Shown here one piece after another: positions 45,101-54,221 of a stretch of DNA of 64,000 bases. A program made the translations under genes and the position numbers. Source of the DNA: Progne subis subis (Eukaryota > Chordata > Aves > Passeriformes > Hirundinidae); contig JAKJHU010000756.1 in NCBI GenBank assembly GCA_022316685.1, positions 114,249 through 178,248 on the forward strand, given 5' to 3'. The first letter of the stretch is position 1, and the number at the start of each line of letters is the position of its first letter. The notes under the pieces were generated by a model, which worked only from the letters and a program-made list of their open reading frames with translations, was not told the DNA's origin and made no database searches.

Positions 45101-45331
45101 AGTTAGGCTCACATCTGCTTCCACCAAAGTAAAATCCTGTGATCCCCCCGTCACGCCAGCAATAGAGACATATTCTGCCCCTACATGTCTTGATGGCATT
45201 AATGTGCACTGTGCACCAGTATCAACCAAGGCCTCATATCTTTGTGGTTCAGATGTGCCAGGCCAACGAATCCACACAGTCCAAAATACACGGTTTTCCC
45301 TAGCCTCTACCTGGCTAGAGGCAGGGCCCCT
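42154..45331 (-). pseudogene. pol: ERVL-F pol (PR-RT-RNase H-IN), one frameshift
   Basis: A 971-codon open frame (45277-42362) plus 42429-42154 in another frame, separated by a C run at about 42453-42460, the only visible break. Order: aspartic protease with VDTGAQ (about residues 18-23 of the long frame), RT with YIDD (about 44390), RNase H with FTDGS, integrase with an HxxxxH/CxxC zinc region, Asp in QID, SDNG and a Glu in VERRN. Integrase lacks one residue relative to ERVL-C after the first catalytic Asp. It follows gag in the same frame after a UAG, so it would be made by readthrough. Confidence 0.93.
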
Positions 45332-47297
45332 CTAAGCCTGGTTATCCTTCTTTCCTTGAGCATATGTCTTAGAGGTTCCTTCAAGGGGGTCGGACATGTC
45401 ATCATCGTCATACCTGGCAGTTCGGCTATGGGCAACTGGAGCCGCTTCCCTTTTGGTGGAACTCCCTCTTTGAGTCTTGACTTCCTTCAATTCACGCACC
45501 CGTTGTGCCAGGGCAGCCGTAGATTTTCCATCCCATCTGTTCATATTTTCTCCGCAATCCCGCAGGAAGAACCACAGCTCAGCGCGTGGAGTGTACCCTC
45601 TCTCCCTACCCAGGGAGTGTCTATGTTGGGTACCAGAACCTCTGATCTGTACTGCTGAGATTTGGAGAAGGTCCTCTCTAATCTCCTCCCTGAGTTTCAT
45701 ATGATTCTCATCTATCTTATCCTCTAGTTTCTGTAGACGTGTTTCTACAGCTGCGATTCTGGCGTGTGTTGGACCATGCACAGCATCTGCATATGCTCGG
45801 AGCTTCTTCGCCATATCAAGCACCGTCTCCTCCATGTCCTCCCGCTTCATTACTGCTAAAGCAGAAGCGTATTCTAATGGCCCGAGTCGTATAAGTTTTC
45901 GCCACATCACAGATGTACATGATACCAAGTCTGGGTTCCTAGTGTTTATGTCATCTGAGAAAACCATCTCTGCCACTGCCATTTCTCTCAAGCGTTGAAT
46001 CCCTTGTTCTATGGTCTTCCATGGGGTTTGCTGCATATAGAGATCATCTGCACACAAGTATCTTTCTGCCACACTTCCTAGGACCCCTATCCAGAGACTG
46101 CAAGGACTAGCCTCTCTCATCATCTCCTGGTCGATGACTGGATCATGTGGCAGGGATCCCAGATGCCTCGCTTCAGTGCCATCCAGAATTGTAGCCTCGC
46201 CTGCAGCATCCCAAAGACGGACTAACCAACTAATTATAGATTCATCAGGTTGTCGCCGGTAATCCTTTCTTAGGCCCCGAAGGTCCTTCAGGGAAAAGGA
46301 ATCAATATTGGCTTCTGATCCTGTGCTAGAAGCTTTGGCTTCTGATTTTGGTGAAGGTCCTTCTCTTGGGTCATCATCGTCCACTGGTCGATCGGTTTTG
46401 TGTGTGTGCTTCTTTGCCGGAGCAACTGCCAGGGGCTTAGGCTTACTGTCTGGTTTAGCTGCTGACTCAGGCTCAGGTTCTAGTTTAGCTGCTGGCTTCA
46501 TAACTGGGGTGTTGGCTGCAGCCTGAGTGACTGGGGTAGCTGTTGATTTGTATCCCTTCCCCCCTGCCTCTGTCTGCTGCCCTACAGTCTCTAGCAATGT
46601 GCGATAAGCATATGCCAGGGCCCAGCTTACTGCAGCGATCTTCTCCCCCTTAGAGCCATCATGGTACCTCTCTTTCAGGTATTTCCCCAGATCCACTGGA
46701 TTCTGAATTTGTTCCCGTGGAAAATCCCAGACTACAGGGTCAGAGAATTCCTTGAGGAGTTGGCCCATATCCTCCCATTCTCCACACCACTCAGGATTTC
46801 CTCTGCCTGGGTCAGGAGTTTCATCAGCCCCTCTAGAAATCTCAGCCCATATTCTAGAGAAGCTGCAGACTGTATAGAGGAGGCTTACCAGATGACATAC
46901 CAGAAAGATGGTCTCTTTAACACTCAGGGGAAACTCAATATTCTCCAGCAATGATTCAACCGATTCAGAGGAGAAGGAAACAAAAGACTGCAACGCTTCA
47001 TCCTCTGCTCCTCCTCCCACAAACGGTGAATAACCATAACCATGACCCATACATAGAAGGAAAAGACCTCAGCACCTTTATAAACTTCCTACAAATTATT
47101 ATCATTAAACCAAGGCCAATAGCTACTCTAATCCGTGTCCCTCTACTGTAAAAACTGCGTATTAATGACAATATTGGGGCTATCTCTGGATATGCAAATA
47201 AACCTAAGGACCACAAAGGTATTAAGACCTCAAAGAAGCCTAAAGATCCAAAACACATCAAGGCCCCCACCCCAAGAGACATGAGTTCAAGCAGCAT
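45332..47297 (-). pseudogene. gag: ERVL-F gag
   Basis: ATG at 47297. The first 100 residues (to 46998) hold two hydrophobic, membrane-like stretches. A frame change near 47050 then leads to a 572-codon frame (47050-45332) with a further hydrophobic stretch (TIFLVCHLVSLLYTV), an extra roughly 80-residue region missing from ERVL-C, a Lys/Pro-rich spacer and the capsid-like part ending in a DPLEGT segment. It stops at TAG (45334-45332) in the context GCT-TAG-AGG, in frame with pol. No zinc knuckle is seen. The frame change coincides with a small deletion relative to ERVL-C. Confidence 0.88.
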
Positions 47298-47350
47298 AGT
47301 TACTGACTGCTAAATATTAATCAGTACAGGGTTTTTCCACTCTCTCTCGA

Positions 47351-47368
47351 GCCCCACATTGGGCGCCA
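47351..47368 (-). other. ERVL-F primer-binding site
   Basis: Minus-strand TGGCGCCCAATGTGGGGC, seven bases after the 5' LTR. It is very close to the ERVL-B site. Confidence 0.85.
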
Positions 47369-47375
47369 AGAAGTT

Positions 47376-48018
47376 TGTGGTGGTTTCAGGCAGATTTTGG
47401 GAGAAATCCTCCCAAGGGGCCCCCCTCCCCTCCCCCAACCGGTTCGGGAAAAGACTTCCTCAGAGAGAAGTGGAAAAAAACCTGTTTATTAAACAGGCAA
47501 AGCACTCCCAGCACAATACCCGATGACAAGAGCTTCGTGCCGCTTACAGAGGGATAACAAACTTAAAGAAAGTCTCTCCTCTTGAAGATCGTCACTGTGC
47601 TCCACCGCTCCGTCTCCACTGGTGTTGGGAGAAAAGGAGATGTGCAGGGCTGGTCTTGGTGGGGTGGGTCCCCTGTGGAGGCCCCCGGTGCTTCCCCAGG
47701 TCCTTAGTCTGGAGAGGTTGGAACAATTCCGAGGAGAGGGCAAAAAAAGAAAAAAAGGAAAAAAAGGAAAAAAAGAAAAAGAAAAAAAAAAAGCAAAAAA
47801 AAGCTTCAGCTATTCTACAGCATCTGACTACGCTAGCACTAAACTAACTAACTGCCGGGGAAAAAAAAACAACAGAGCTTCTTCAGTCTTGCCAAGTTCC
47901 AGCTCCCCCGCTTCAAGGTCACTCCGAGGAGCAGAGTTTTCCTGGGGAAAAACAAACCGCACTTGCCCTCCCCCCTGCACCCAACAGACGATTGGGGATA
48001 CACAGTCACCCCAGGACA
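47376..48018 (-). repeat. LTR-F copy 1 (ERVL-F 5' LTR; inversion breakpoint)
   Basis: Plus-strand TGTGGTGG to CCAGGACA, 643 bp. Immediately right is TCTGGGAACG, the broken LTR of ERV-E2. It is an inverted repeat of 62064-62702. The exchange that inverted the interval between them probably lies inside these two LTRs, so each may be a chimera. Confidence 0.92.
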
Positions 48019-48295
48019 TCTGGGAACGAGCCGTGGCCCCTCAACAAAGTTGTAAACAGGTAACTGCAAAGGAATGCTTATGCAGATAACACTAGCGGAT
48101 AGTAGAGCTGCTTGGGGCGCGTGAACACTAGAGGTTAACCAATAGCAAGTAGTAAATTGCCGCGTGAACAGCTTATGCACAAGAATGATATATATATAAA
48201 AGAACCACCCTGTGTACCCTTAATAAACAAGCATTCACCATTACTTCTGTCAAGAGCGTATCTGACTCCGGCTGCTCCCCGCGATTTCTTCTTTA
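48019..48295 (+). repeat. ERV-E2 5' LTR without its start
   Basis: TATAAAAG near 48196 and AATAAA at 48222-48227. It ends TTCTTCTTTA, the same as its 3' partner at 53361 and unlike the usual CA (ERV-E1 has TTCA). Confidence 0.88.
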
Positions 48296-48297
48296 AT

Positions 48298-48315
48298 TGG
48301 CGCCTGAACATCGGA
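48298..48315 (+). other. ERV-E2 primer-binding site
   Basis: TGGCGCCTGAACATCGGA matches the ERV-E1 site in its first 13 bases. Confidence 0.8.
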
Positions 48316-48349
48316 CCTTGAGGTGAAGACCCAGGGAAAAAAATGTGGA

Positions 48350-48450
48350 GGGACGCTGACTCGCTGAGAGATGCAGCTGCATTGAGGTGGGACCCTGGAA
48401 CCCAAGCGGAGGGACGCTGATCTACCAAGAGATGCAGCTGCATTGAGGTA
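48350..48450 (+). repeat. Tandem duplication in the ERV-E2 leader
   Basis: The unit GAGGGACGCTGA followed by GAGATGCAGCTGCATTGAGG occurs twice about 65 bp apart. It contains the palindrome TGCAGCTGCA, which could form a dimerisation loop in leader RNA. That role is inference. Confidence 0.55.
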
Positions 48451-48577
48451 GGAGCTCGTCATCCTTGCAGATACATGTTGCGAGGCTGAGTGGATAAAGG
48501 GAGCAGGGGGCAGTTTTCTTGAAAAAAGGAGGAAGGTGCTGAGTACTCCCTTCCCTGCCCCACAGAAGACGGCAAGC

Positions 48578-51040
48578 ATGGAATGAGAGTTTGCTGCCAC
48601 AATTAAATTATTTATTAATATACTCTCTAAGAGAGGAGATACAGTAGCAGAAAAGGTGCTGCAGCAACTAGTTAACTGGGCGCGGGGAAATGGACACTTA
48701 ACAACTCCCTGGCGCTGCGAAGTCGGGCAGGCACCGCGGGGCCACTGCCGTGCCCTCCCACCAGCTCCGGCGCCCCGGCACTGTCGCTGTCCGATGCCCG
48801 GCTCGCCGATCCCGGCCCACGGACTGCCCCCGTCGCCCAAGCCCCAGCGCACTGCTGCCGCCACCACCAAACCGGTTCAGAGCTTTTCTCAGAAGCAAGG
48901 CGCCCTGGCCCGATCAAGGGCTGGATGACAACCCAGAGTAGTACAGTAGCCGAAATGCTTCAAAAAGCCTCTGGAGCCACTCCCGGTCCGCTGCTCCCAC
49001 AACGCATGCGCCTACTGCCCCCCCTTTACTGGACGTCTTCACCTGCTCCACCTGTGACTCGATGGTCCAAAATTATACATGATGCTATACTAGAAGGACA
49101 GTGGGAACTCGCAGGACACATGGCATGTCCTGTAGCATGTCCTGTCGTGTTCAGAGATGGCAATTCTGTGTATGAGCAGCATGAATGGAAAATTTTGCAA
49201 CAGGCAAAAAATACAGTAAAAGAGCACGGCTTGAAATCTAAAACTGCTCGAGCAATGTTAGATTGGATTCATACTGCAGATATCAATCCTCCAGCCTGGA
49301 TTGCCCCCAATCTGATCACCATCATCGAACTGTTAATAAATATATTTACAACTCTGCTATTAGTATGTTACTGTCCAACAGCTACAGAGCAGGCACCTTC
49401 CTGGACATTCATTGCTTGTGCCTGTGGCCTTTTCATCTACCAGTCCCTAAATGCTATAGATGGAAAACAAGCAAGAAGGACAAAGAGCAGCACTCCATTA
49501 GGAGAGGCTTTTGATCATGGCTGTGATTCATTGCCCACAGTCTTTGTGGTTTTGAGAACCTGTATTGCTGGGCAGTTGGGCACCAACCCTGACTGGATGT
49601 TCTTTTGTTGTTTTACTGCGACATTCATGTTTTACTGGCAGACGTACATCTCAGGAGCACTACGCTTCGGCATAATTGATGTGACTTGTGATAAATGTCC
49701 AAAGATTAATTCGTGTGGAATATGCCTGTATTTTAATACACCCATATAAAGTATAAGTTGTACCTGTTCAAATAAAAGCTGTGAGATATTTTAAGGTCAA
49801 TTCATGTAAGTTTATATTCTGTAAACCACAAAGCCATACAGGGAATGTACAAAATATTTCTGCTGGCAGCAAAAACCCCAGACCAGGGACACAAGGACGA
49901 GAGAGGAATTTCAGTGACATACCTCTGCTGGGAAACCCTGAAACGAACACAAAAGCCACAGGAGGAACAGATAAGCTACTCAAGAACCACTGATTACATC
50001 AGATATGTATCTCACCTGCTTCCTCCAGACATTATCATATCTTCTCATATCTCAACAGACTCTCCTGGATATTATCATATCAGCGACACACCTGGGCTCA
50101 ACCATTACGGTCATTGTTAACCCCGGAAAAACTATTCAAGACTCCTAGACCCGAGCATGAATAATCAATGAAGCAGCCACGGACAAGGACAACATCGGAG
50201 CCTCGTCTCTTCTCTGCGATCCACTGTATAAAAGGAGACTGCTTCAGACCAAAAATGTGAACTTGGGGGGATAGCAGACTGGCAGAGTTTGCTATCAGAG
50301 TTCACCCAGTGCCGTGCCCGGGCTCGACACTGTCCTTTTAATTGTGGCTGTCCGAGACTGTCATTTTGTCTCTCAATAAAATTCTAAATTTTGATTTCTA
50401 AAATTTGGTCAATCTCATTTATAACAGACTGAAATACAAATCTTCATAATAATCATGCATTTACTAGCAGTGATTGGAGGACCACCTTTTTAGCAATCTC
50501 TGATTCCAATACTGAATACTCAGGTGAAAATACTCCCAGCTCTTTGTACCGTGGCAGGAACCATATTCTCCTGTACAAACTACTTTGGTGCGATCTTCAC
50601 GAGTGGAGTTGTCAAAAATGGATCCACTTTAGCAGGAACAAGTGTCCTCTCACCTTTTCTCCATATTAGCTCCATGATTGCCTTGGCTGCAATGATCTAC
50701 AAGAAATATGCTGTGCAGCTCTTTGAGAGGCACCCCTGCCTCTACATCCTGACTTTTAGTTTTGTGCCTGCCAAGATCACAAATCGACTGGTAGTTGCCC
50801 ACATGACCAAGAGTGAAATGTATCTATATGACACAGAATTCATAGGCCCAGCATTGCTGTTCCTTGACCAATGTTTTAACAGCTTTATTGATAAGTATAT
50901 TGTCCTCTGGATTGCCCTGATCCTGTCCCTGTTTAACCTGCTCCGATACTGTGTCAGCGTGTGCAGCCAGAATTGCTGCCCACATGCACATCCACGTGTT
51001 CTGCATCAAGGGCTGCCCCATGCACTCGAATCACCACTAA
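48578..51040 (+). pseudogene. CEPT1: ERV-E2 gag-CEPT1 fusion gene
   Basis: Gag starts at ATG 48578 with an early stop (48584). From 48925 an open frame of 274 codons runs without a break from capsid ([25 protein letters not shown]) across the junction at about 49290 into CEPT1. The CEPT1 part begins at [10 protein letters not shown] in a membrane helix and has the full CDP-alcohol phosphotransferase motif, with DG, AR, G and both Asp in place (49459-49527). LTR-H interrupts it at 49687-50426. CEPT1 continues at 50431 with a TAG at 50491 and a frame change near 50975, then the natural SNHH end and stop at 51038. No introns are present. In the host, CEPT1 makes phosphatidylcholine and phosphatidylethanolamine in ER and nuclear membranes; here about 85 N-terminal residues are replaced by Gag. 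Confidence 0.9.
49687..50426 (+). repeat. LTR-H solo, inside the CEPT1 segment
   Basis: TGTGATAAATGTCC to TTTATAACA, 740 bp, flanked by GACT (49683-49686 and 50427-50430), a 4 bp class I TSD. The uninterrupted site is visible in ERV-E1. A TATA box is at 50227-50233 and AATAAA at 50375-50380, which sets the plus orientation. Confidence 0.93.
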
Positions 51041-51610
51041 GGATGGGAGCTGCCACAGGGGAATGGAGAAAGAGTTAGGTTTCTACAGGAATGGATGAAG
51101 ACTTGTAGGAGACAAAGACTAAAAGCAGATGAGAACAAAGTAATTTATAATAATCAATGTTGTATTAACTTTTCTTCTTCATTATCAGTAGCACTCCTTA
51201 ACTAGTCTCCTGCCTGAGAGAGTGAATTCTGAGTTCACCCTAGGCAACTCTCCATGTAGTCAACTCTGTTGGTTCCAAGCCTGGAAAAGCATGCAGGAGA
51301 CAAATGCTCTGTCTTTGTAATTACCTTGATTACTAATTTCTCTCTATATGGTGAATGGATCCTCACCAACTGGAGTTTCTAATGTAGTATAATTACAGCT
51401 GCAATCTGACTTGCTTTTCATTTTAATATTTCATCATCTCTTAGCGAAATACTTGTTTAGTGTCCACTTGGAATTTATTTACTAATGACTTGAGTTGGTA
51501 AAAACCCAGAGATATCTTACTAAGTTGTGTGGCTGCAGCAGCTGCCAAGTAAGAGCTAAGCTGGGGTGGTTTTCACTTGTGCATTGCTGACAAAGCGGTT
51601 TCATGCGTAA
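51041..51610 (+). other. CEPT1: Captured CEPT1 3' UTR (ERV-E2)
   Basis: Colinear with 38100-38659 in ERV-E1. It is followed by a short unrelated stretch and an A run of about 20 (51677-51693) just before env. The A run could be a remnant poly(A) of the captured mRNA or a local expansion; ERV-E1 does not have it. Confidence 0.65.
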
Positions 51611-51700
51611 CAGGGTCCTGTGAGCCAAGGGGTGCCCAGCATGCCAGATAGTGTGGTATCTTTGTCAATTAATTGAAAAAAAAAAAAAAAAAAGAGGGAT

Positions 51701-53021
51701 ATGGCAAGTCCACATGGTAAGATGTTCTCGCGTGTTGCGTGTGTTTTGCTCATGGTATCAACAAGTGTTGCAGGATCTTCTCAACTAGCTCATAAATTTT
51801 CTAAGAGAACTAATGTATGGGTGACATTAGCCAAAATTACTGGACAGGATTCTATTTGCCTTAGGCTGGCCAATCCCCAAGACCCATTCAGAACTTGTTT
51901 AACAGGAACACCCCTTTGGAACCCTCACAAATTTAAAGGTTATGTGAAAAATAAGACATTGCTGAATTTTACTGTAGCAAACAGCACAGTGTGGCTATCA
52001 GGTTTCACAGCCACCCAGGCTGATGGAGGCTGACAGTGTAAAAATTATAGAGCAACTTAATGATACGCTTACTTCACCACCTGAAGAATTAGACCTCCAT
52101 GAATGTATGAATGCCAGCTCTACGAATAGAAGTGAGGGAGGTTGGGTGTCCTTTGAGCACCCCACAGAGCAGAGTCTAAATAAACATAGCCAGAAATGGG
52201 CTGCAATAAATTCAGCTTGACTATCTAGTAGCAGTATACACCAACAACTCTATTCCAAATGTAATTTGACTGGCAAACCAGCGTGACGCCTTCCACCAGG
52301 AGTATTTTTAATATGTGGGGACCGCGCTTGGAATGGAGTCCCAGCCAACCCCCATGGGGGCCCATGCTATTTAGGGAAGCTTGCCCTGTTTCACCCTAAC
52401 ATAACCCCATTGATGACTTTGACAAAAGTCACTCAGAGAAAACGTGCCATACATGAGTTGGACTGTACGGTCATAAAAGATCCTAAATTCTAGTCCCAAG
52501 CTAGGACAGTGTTAACATCCATGTTTATACCAGGAGCAACAGCCGCTAAAGCAATGACCACGTTAAAGCAGATGGCATGCTGGACCTAATCAGAATTGAA
52601 TTTGACTGGCCAAATTTTAGATGAGCTATCAGCGGATGTTACCAGTGTTAATAATGCTGTTTTGCAAAACCGTGCTGCAATTGATTTTTTGCTTTTAGTG
52701 CATAACCATGGGCGTGAAGAGTTTGAAAGAATGTGTTGCATGAACCTGTCTGATCATTCTGGATGAAGTCACAAAAAATTGCAATTAATGAAGAACAAAT
52801 TATATAATTTAAAAGAAAGTGATAATGTATTTAGAAATTAGTTAAGTAGCCTTGGGATTACGGGATGGCTGAAGTTTGTTGTTAAACAAGTGTTTGTTAT
52901 ATTATTACTTGTAGTAGTAGGATTATTAGTACTAAGTTGTGTAATGTCTTGTATTAAGAATGTGTTGCGTGAGACAATATCTAATGCTTGGCTTGTGCAA
53001 AAGAAAAAGGGGGAATTGTAG
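51701..53021 (+). pseudogene. env: ERV-E2 env (SU-TM), degraded
   Basis: ATG 51701, signal peptide, and about 110 residues of SU open to a stop at 52031, then broken pieces. A basic cleavage-like RKRA lies near 52440, the TM ectodomain at about 52630-52770, and an anchor rich in Val and Leu at about 52880-52945. The tail stops at 53019 in the polypurine tract. In the CX6CC motif the first Cys is replaced by Arg (near 52717), which would remove the TM side of the SU-TM disulphide. Stops inside TM sit mostly where related env genes have Trp. Confidence 0.82.
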
Positions 53022-53361
53022 AATGATTTCTGGAGATAGACACAGAGAGGCCTTGCAGTGTTGGGAGAATGCTGTTTGTTTTAGCACTGTTAAGGACAAA
53101 TAGTCTGGGAACAAGCCGTGGCCCCTCAACAAAGTTGTAAACAGGTAACTGCAAAGGAATGCTTATGCAGATAACATTAGCCAATAGTATAGCCGCTTGG
53201 GGGCTAACCACTAGCAAGTACTAAAATGCTGCGTGAACAGCTTATGCACAAGAATGATATATGTATTAAAGAACCCTGTGTACCCTTAATAAACGAGCAT
53301 TCACCATTACTTCTGTGAAGAGCGTGTCTGACGCTGGCTGCTTCTCGCGATTTCTTCTTTA
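53017..53361 (+). repeat. ERV-E2 3' LTR (complete, 345 bp)
   Basis: TGTAGAATG directly after AAAGAAAAAGGGGGAAT. It has a TATA-like stretch near 53258 and AATAAA near 53289, and ends TTCTTTA. AGAAGC (TSD) follows. Confidence 0.92.
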
Positions 53362-53527
53362 AGAAGCATCTTTAAAAAGACACCTAGATCGATGGAGGCA
53401 CAGGCACTCTCAGGCAGAGAGTGATTCAGCTCTTTGTGCACCCTTAGGTGCAAAGCAACTTCGCTCTTTGGTGCACTCTCAAGTGCAAAGTGATTTGCTC
53501 TTTGAGGAGCTGCCCGAGCAGCAGAGC

Positions 53528-53970
53528 CACGTTTGCCACCCCGGGTGACGCAGGAGTAAAAGCGAGATGGGGCCTTTCTGATCTCCAGGAAAGCTTCTTT
53601 ATTCCACAGGTCAGGAGCAGAAAAGAGTCCGAGAGCCCAAGGCGAGTGGGATTATATAGGGTAGCTATGGGTGGGGTTTCACAAATTGGCCAATGGGGAG
53701 AGGAATTGGGAAAGGGACCAGTCAGGGAAAGGATCCAAAACTGACCAATCGGCTGGGGTAAAAAAGAACCAATGGGGTAAAACCGATTAACACATTTCTT
53801 CACCATAACATAGAGAGCTGTTTACCAGGGTTTCTCCTTTAGGGGGTTGTGTTTATATTCTGTCTGGCCTAACTGCTCCCTTTCCAAGGGGGCGTGTTTT
53901 TATTATTGTCTGGTTCTCTCCAGAGAAGTGTGTTTCTATTAGCACTGTCTGGCTTAATAGCCTCCACAGT
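53528..53970 (-). repeat. LTR-J, probable old LTR, minus strand
   Basis: On the minus strand: several CCAAT/ATTGG boxes, a TATATAA box near 53655, AATAAAG near 53600 and a candidate end GGGGTGGCA. Beyond it (53400-53525) lie three tandem GCTCTTTG/GTGCAAAG units. This is the DNA that lay between ERV-E1 and ERV-E2 before the inversion. Boundaries are approximate. Confidence 0.45.
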
Positions 53971-54068
53971 CTTCAGCAGGGAAATGATTTGTTTTGTCTA
54001 CCTACTCTGTGAAGAGAGCTTACTAACACTTAATATGAGGCTCAGAACTACACCCCTAGGCAGCACAG

Positions 54069-54221
54069 TGTAGCAGGATTTTTGGAGACAGACACAGAGA
54101 GGATTGACAGTGATGGGAAAGTTCTGTTGTTTTAGCACTATCAAGGACAATGAGCCTGAGAACCAGGACACTGAGCCTGAGAACCAGCTTTTTCCCTCAA
54201 CAAAATTGAAAAACAAGTAAC
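54069..54221 (+). repeat. ERV-E1 5' LTR, U3 side (displaced)
   Basis: TGTAGCAGGATTTTTGGAGAC to AACAAGTAAC, matching the ERV-E1 3' LTR (including the repeated CTGAGAACCAG unit also at 37022-37070). It is preceded by the TSD GCACAG (54063-54068) and followed by LTR-G. It belongs to the element whose other parts end at 41242. Confidence 0.9.

Larger units (their letters stand above)
41673..48018 (-). mobile_element. ERVL-F provirus, nearly intact coding part
   Basis: 5' LTR (47376-48018), primer site, gag, pol, polypurine tract and a 146 bp stub of the 3' LTR (41673-41818), which is cut by the deletion into LTR-G. No env. It is the least damaged element in the window. Because the 3' LTR is truncated, LTR divergence and a TSD cannot be read. 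Confidence 0.92.
48019..53361 (+). mobile_element. ERV-E2: second gag-CEPT1-env provirus
   Basis: 5' LTR (missing its first 92 bp, which lie reversed at 62703-62794), primer site, gag, CEPT1 with 3' UTR, env, 3' LTR. No pol. The TSD AGAAGC is at 53362-53367 and, as GCTTCT, at 62795-62800. It shares the gag/CEPT1 junction with ERV-E1 but has a different deletion pattern: it keeps full env and lacks the gag spacer and the roughly 700 bp before env. It is interrupted by LTR-H. Confidence 0.9.

Noticed and set aside
44159..45335. Several plus-strand frames of 80-174 codons opposite ERVL-F pol
   Set aside because: They mirror the intact 971-codon pol frame.
48019..48315. ERV-E2 as a solo LTR or 5'-truncated provirus
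   Set aside because: Its missing 92 bp and TSD are found inverted at 62703-62800.
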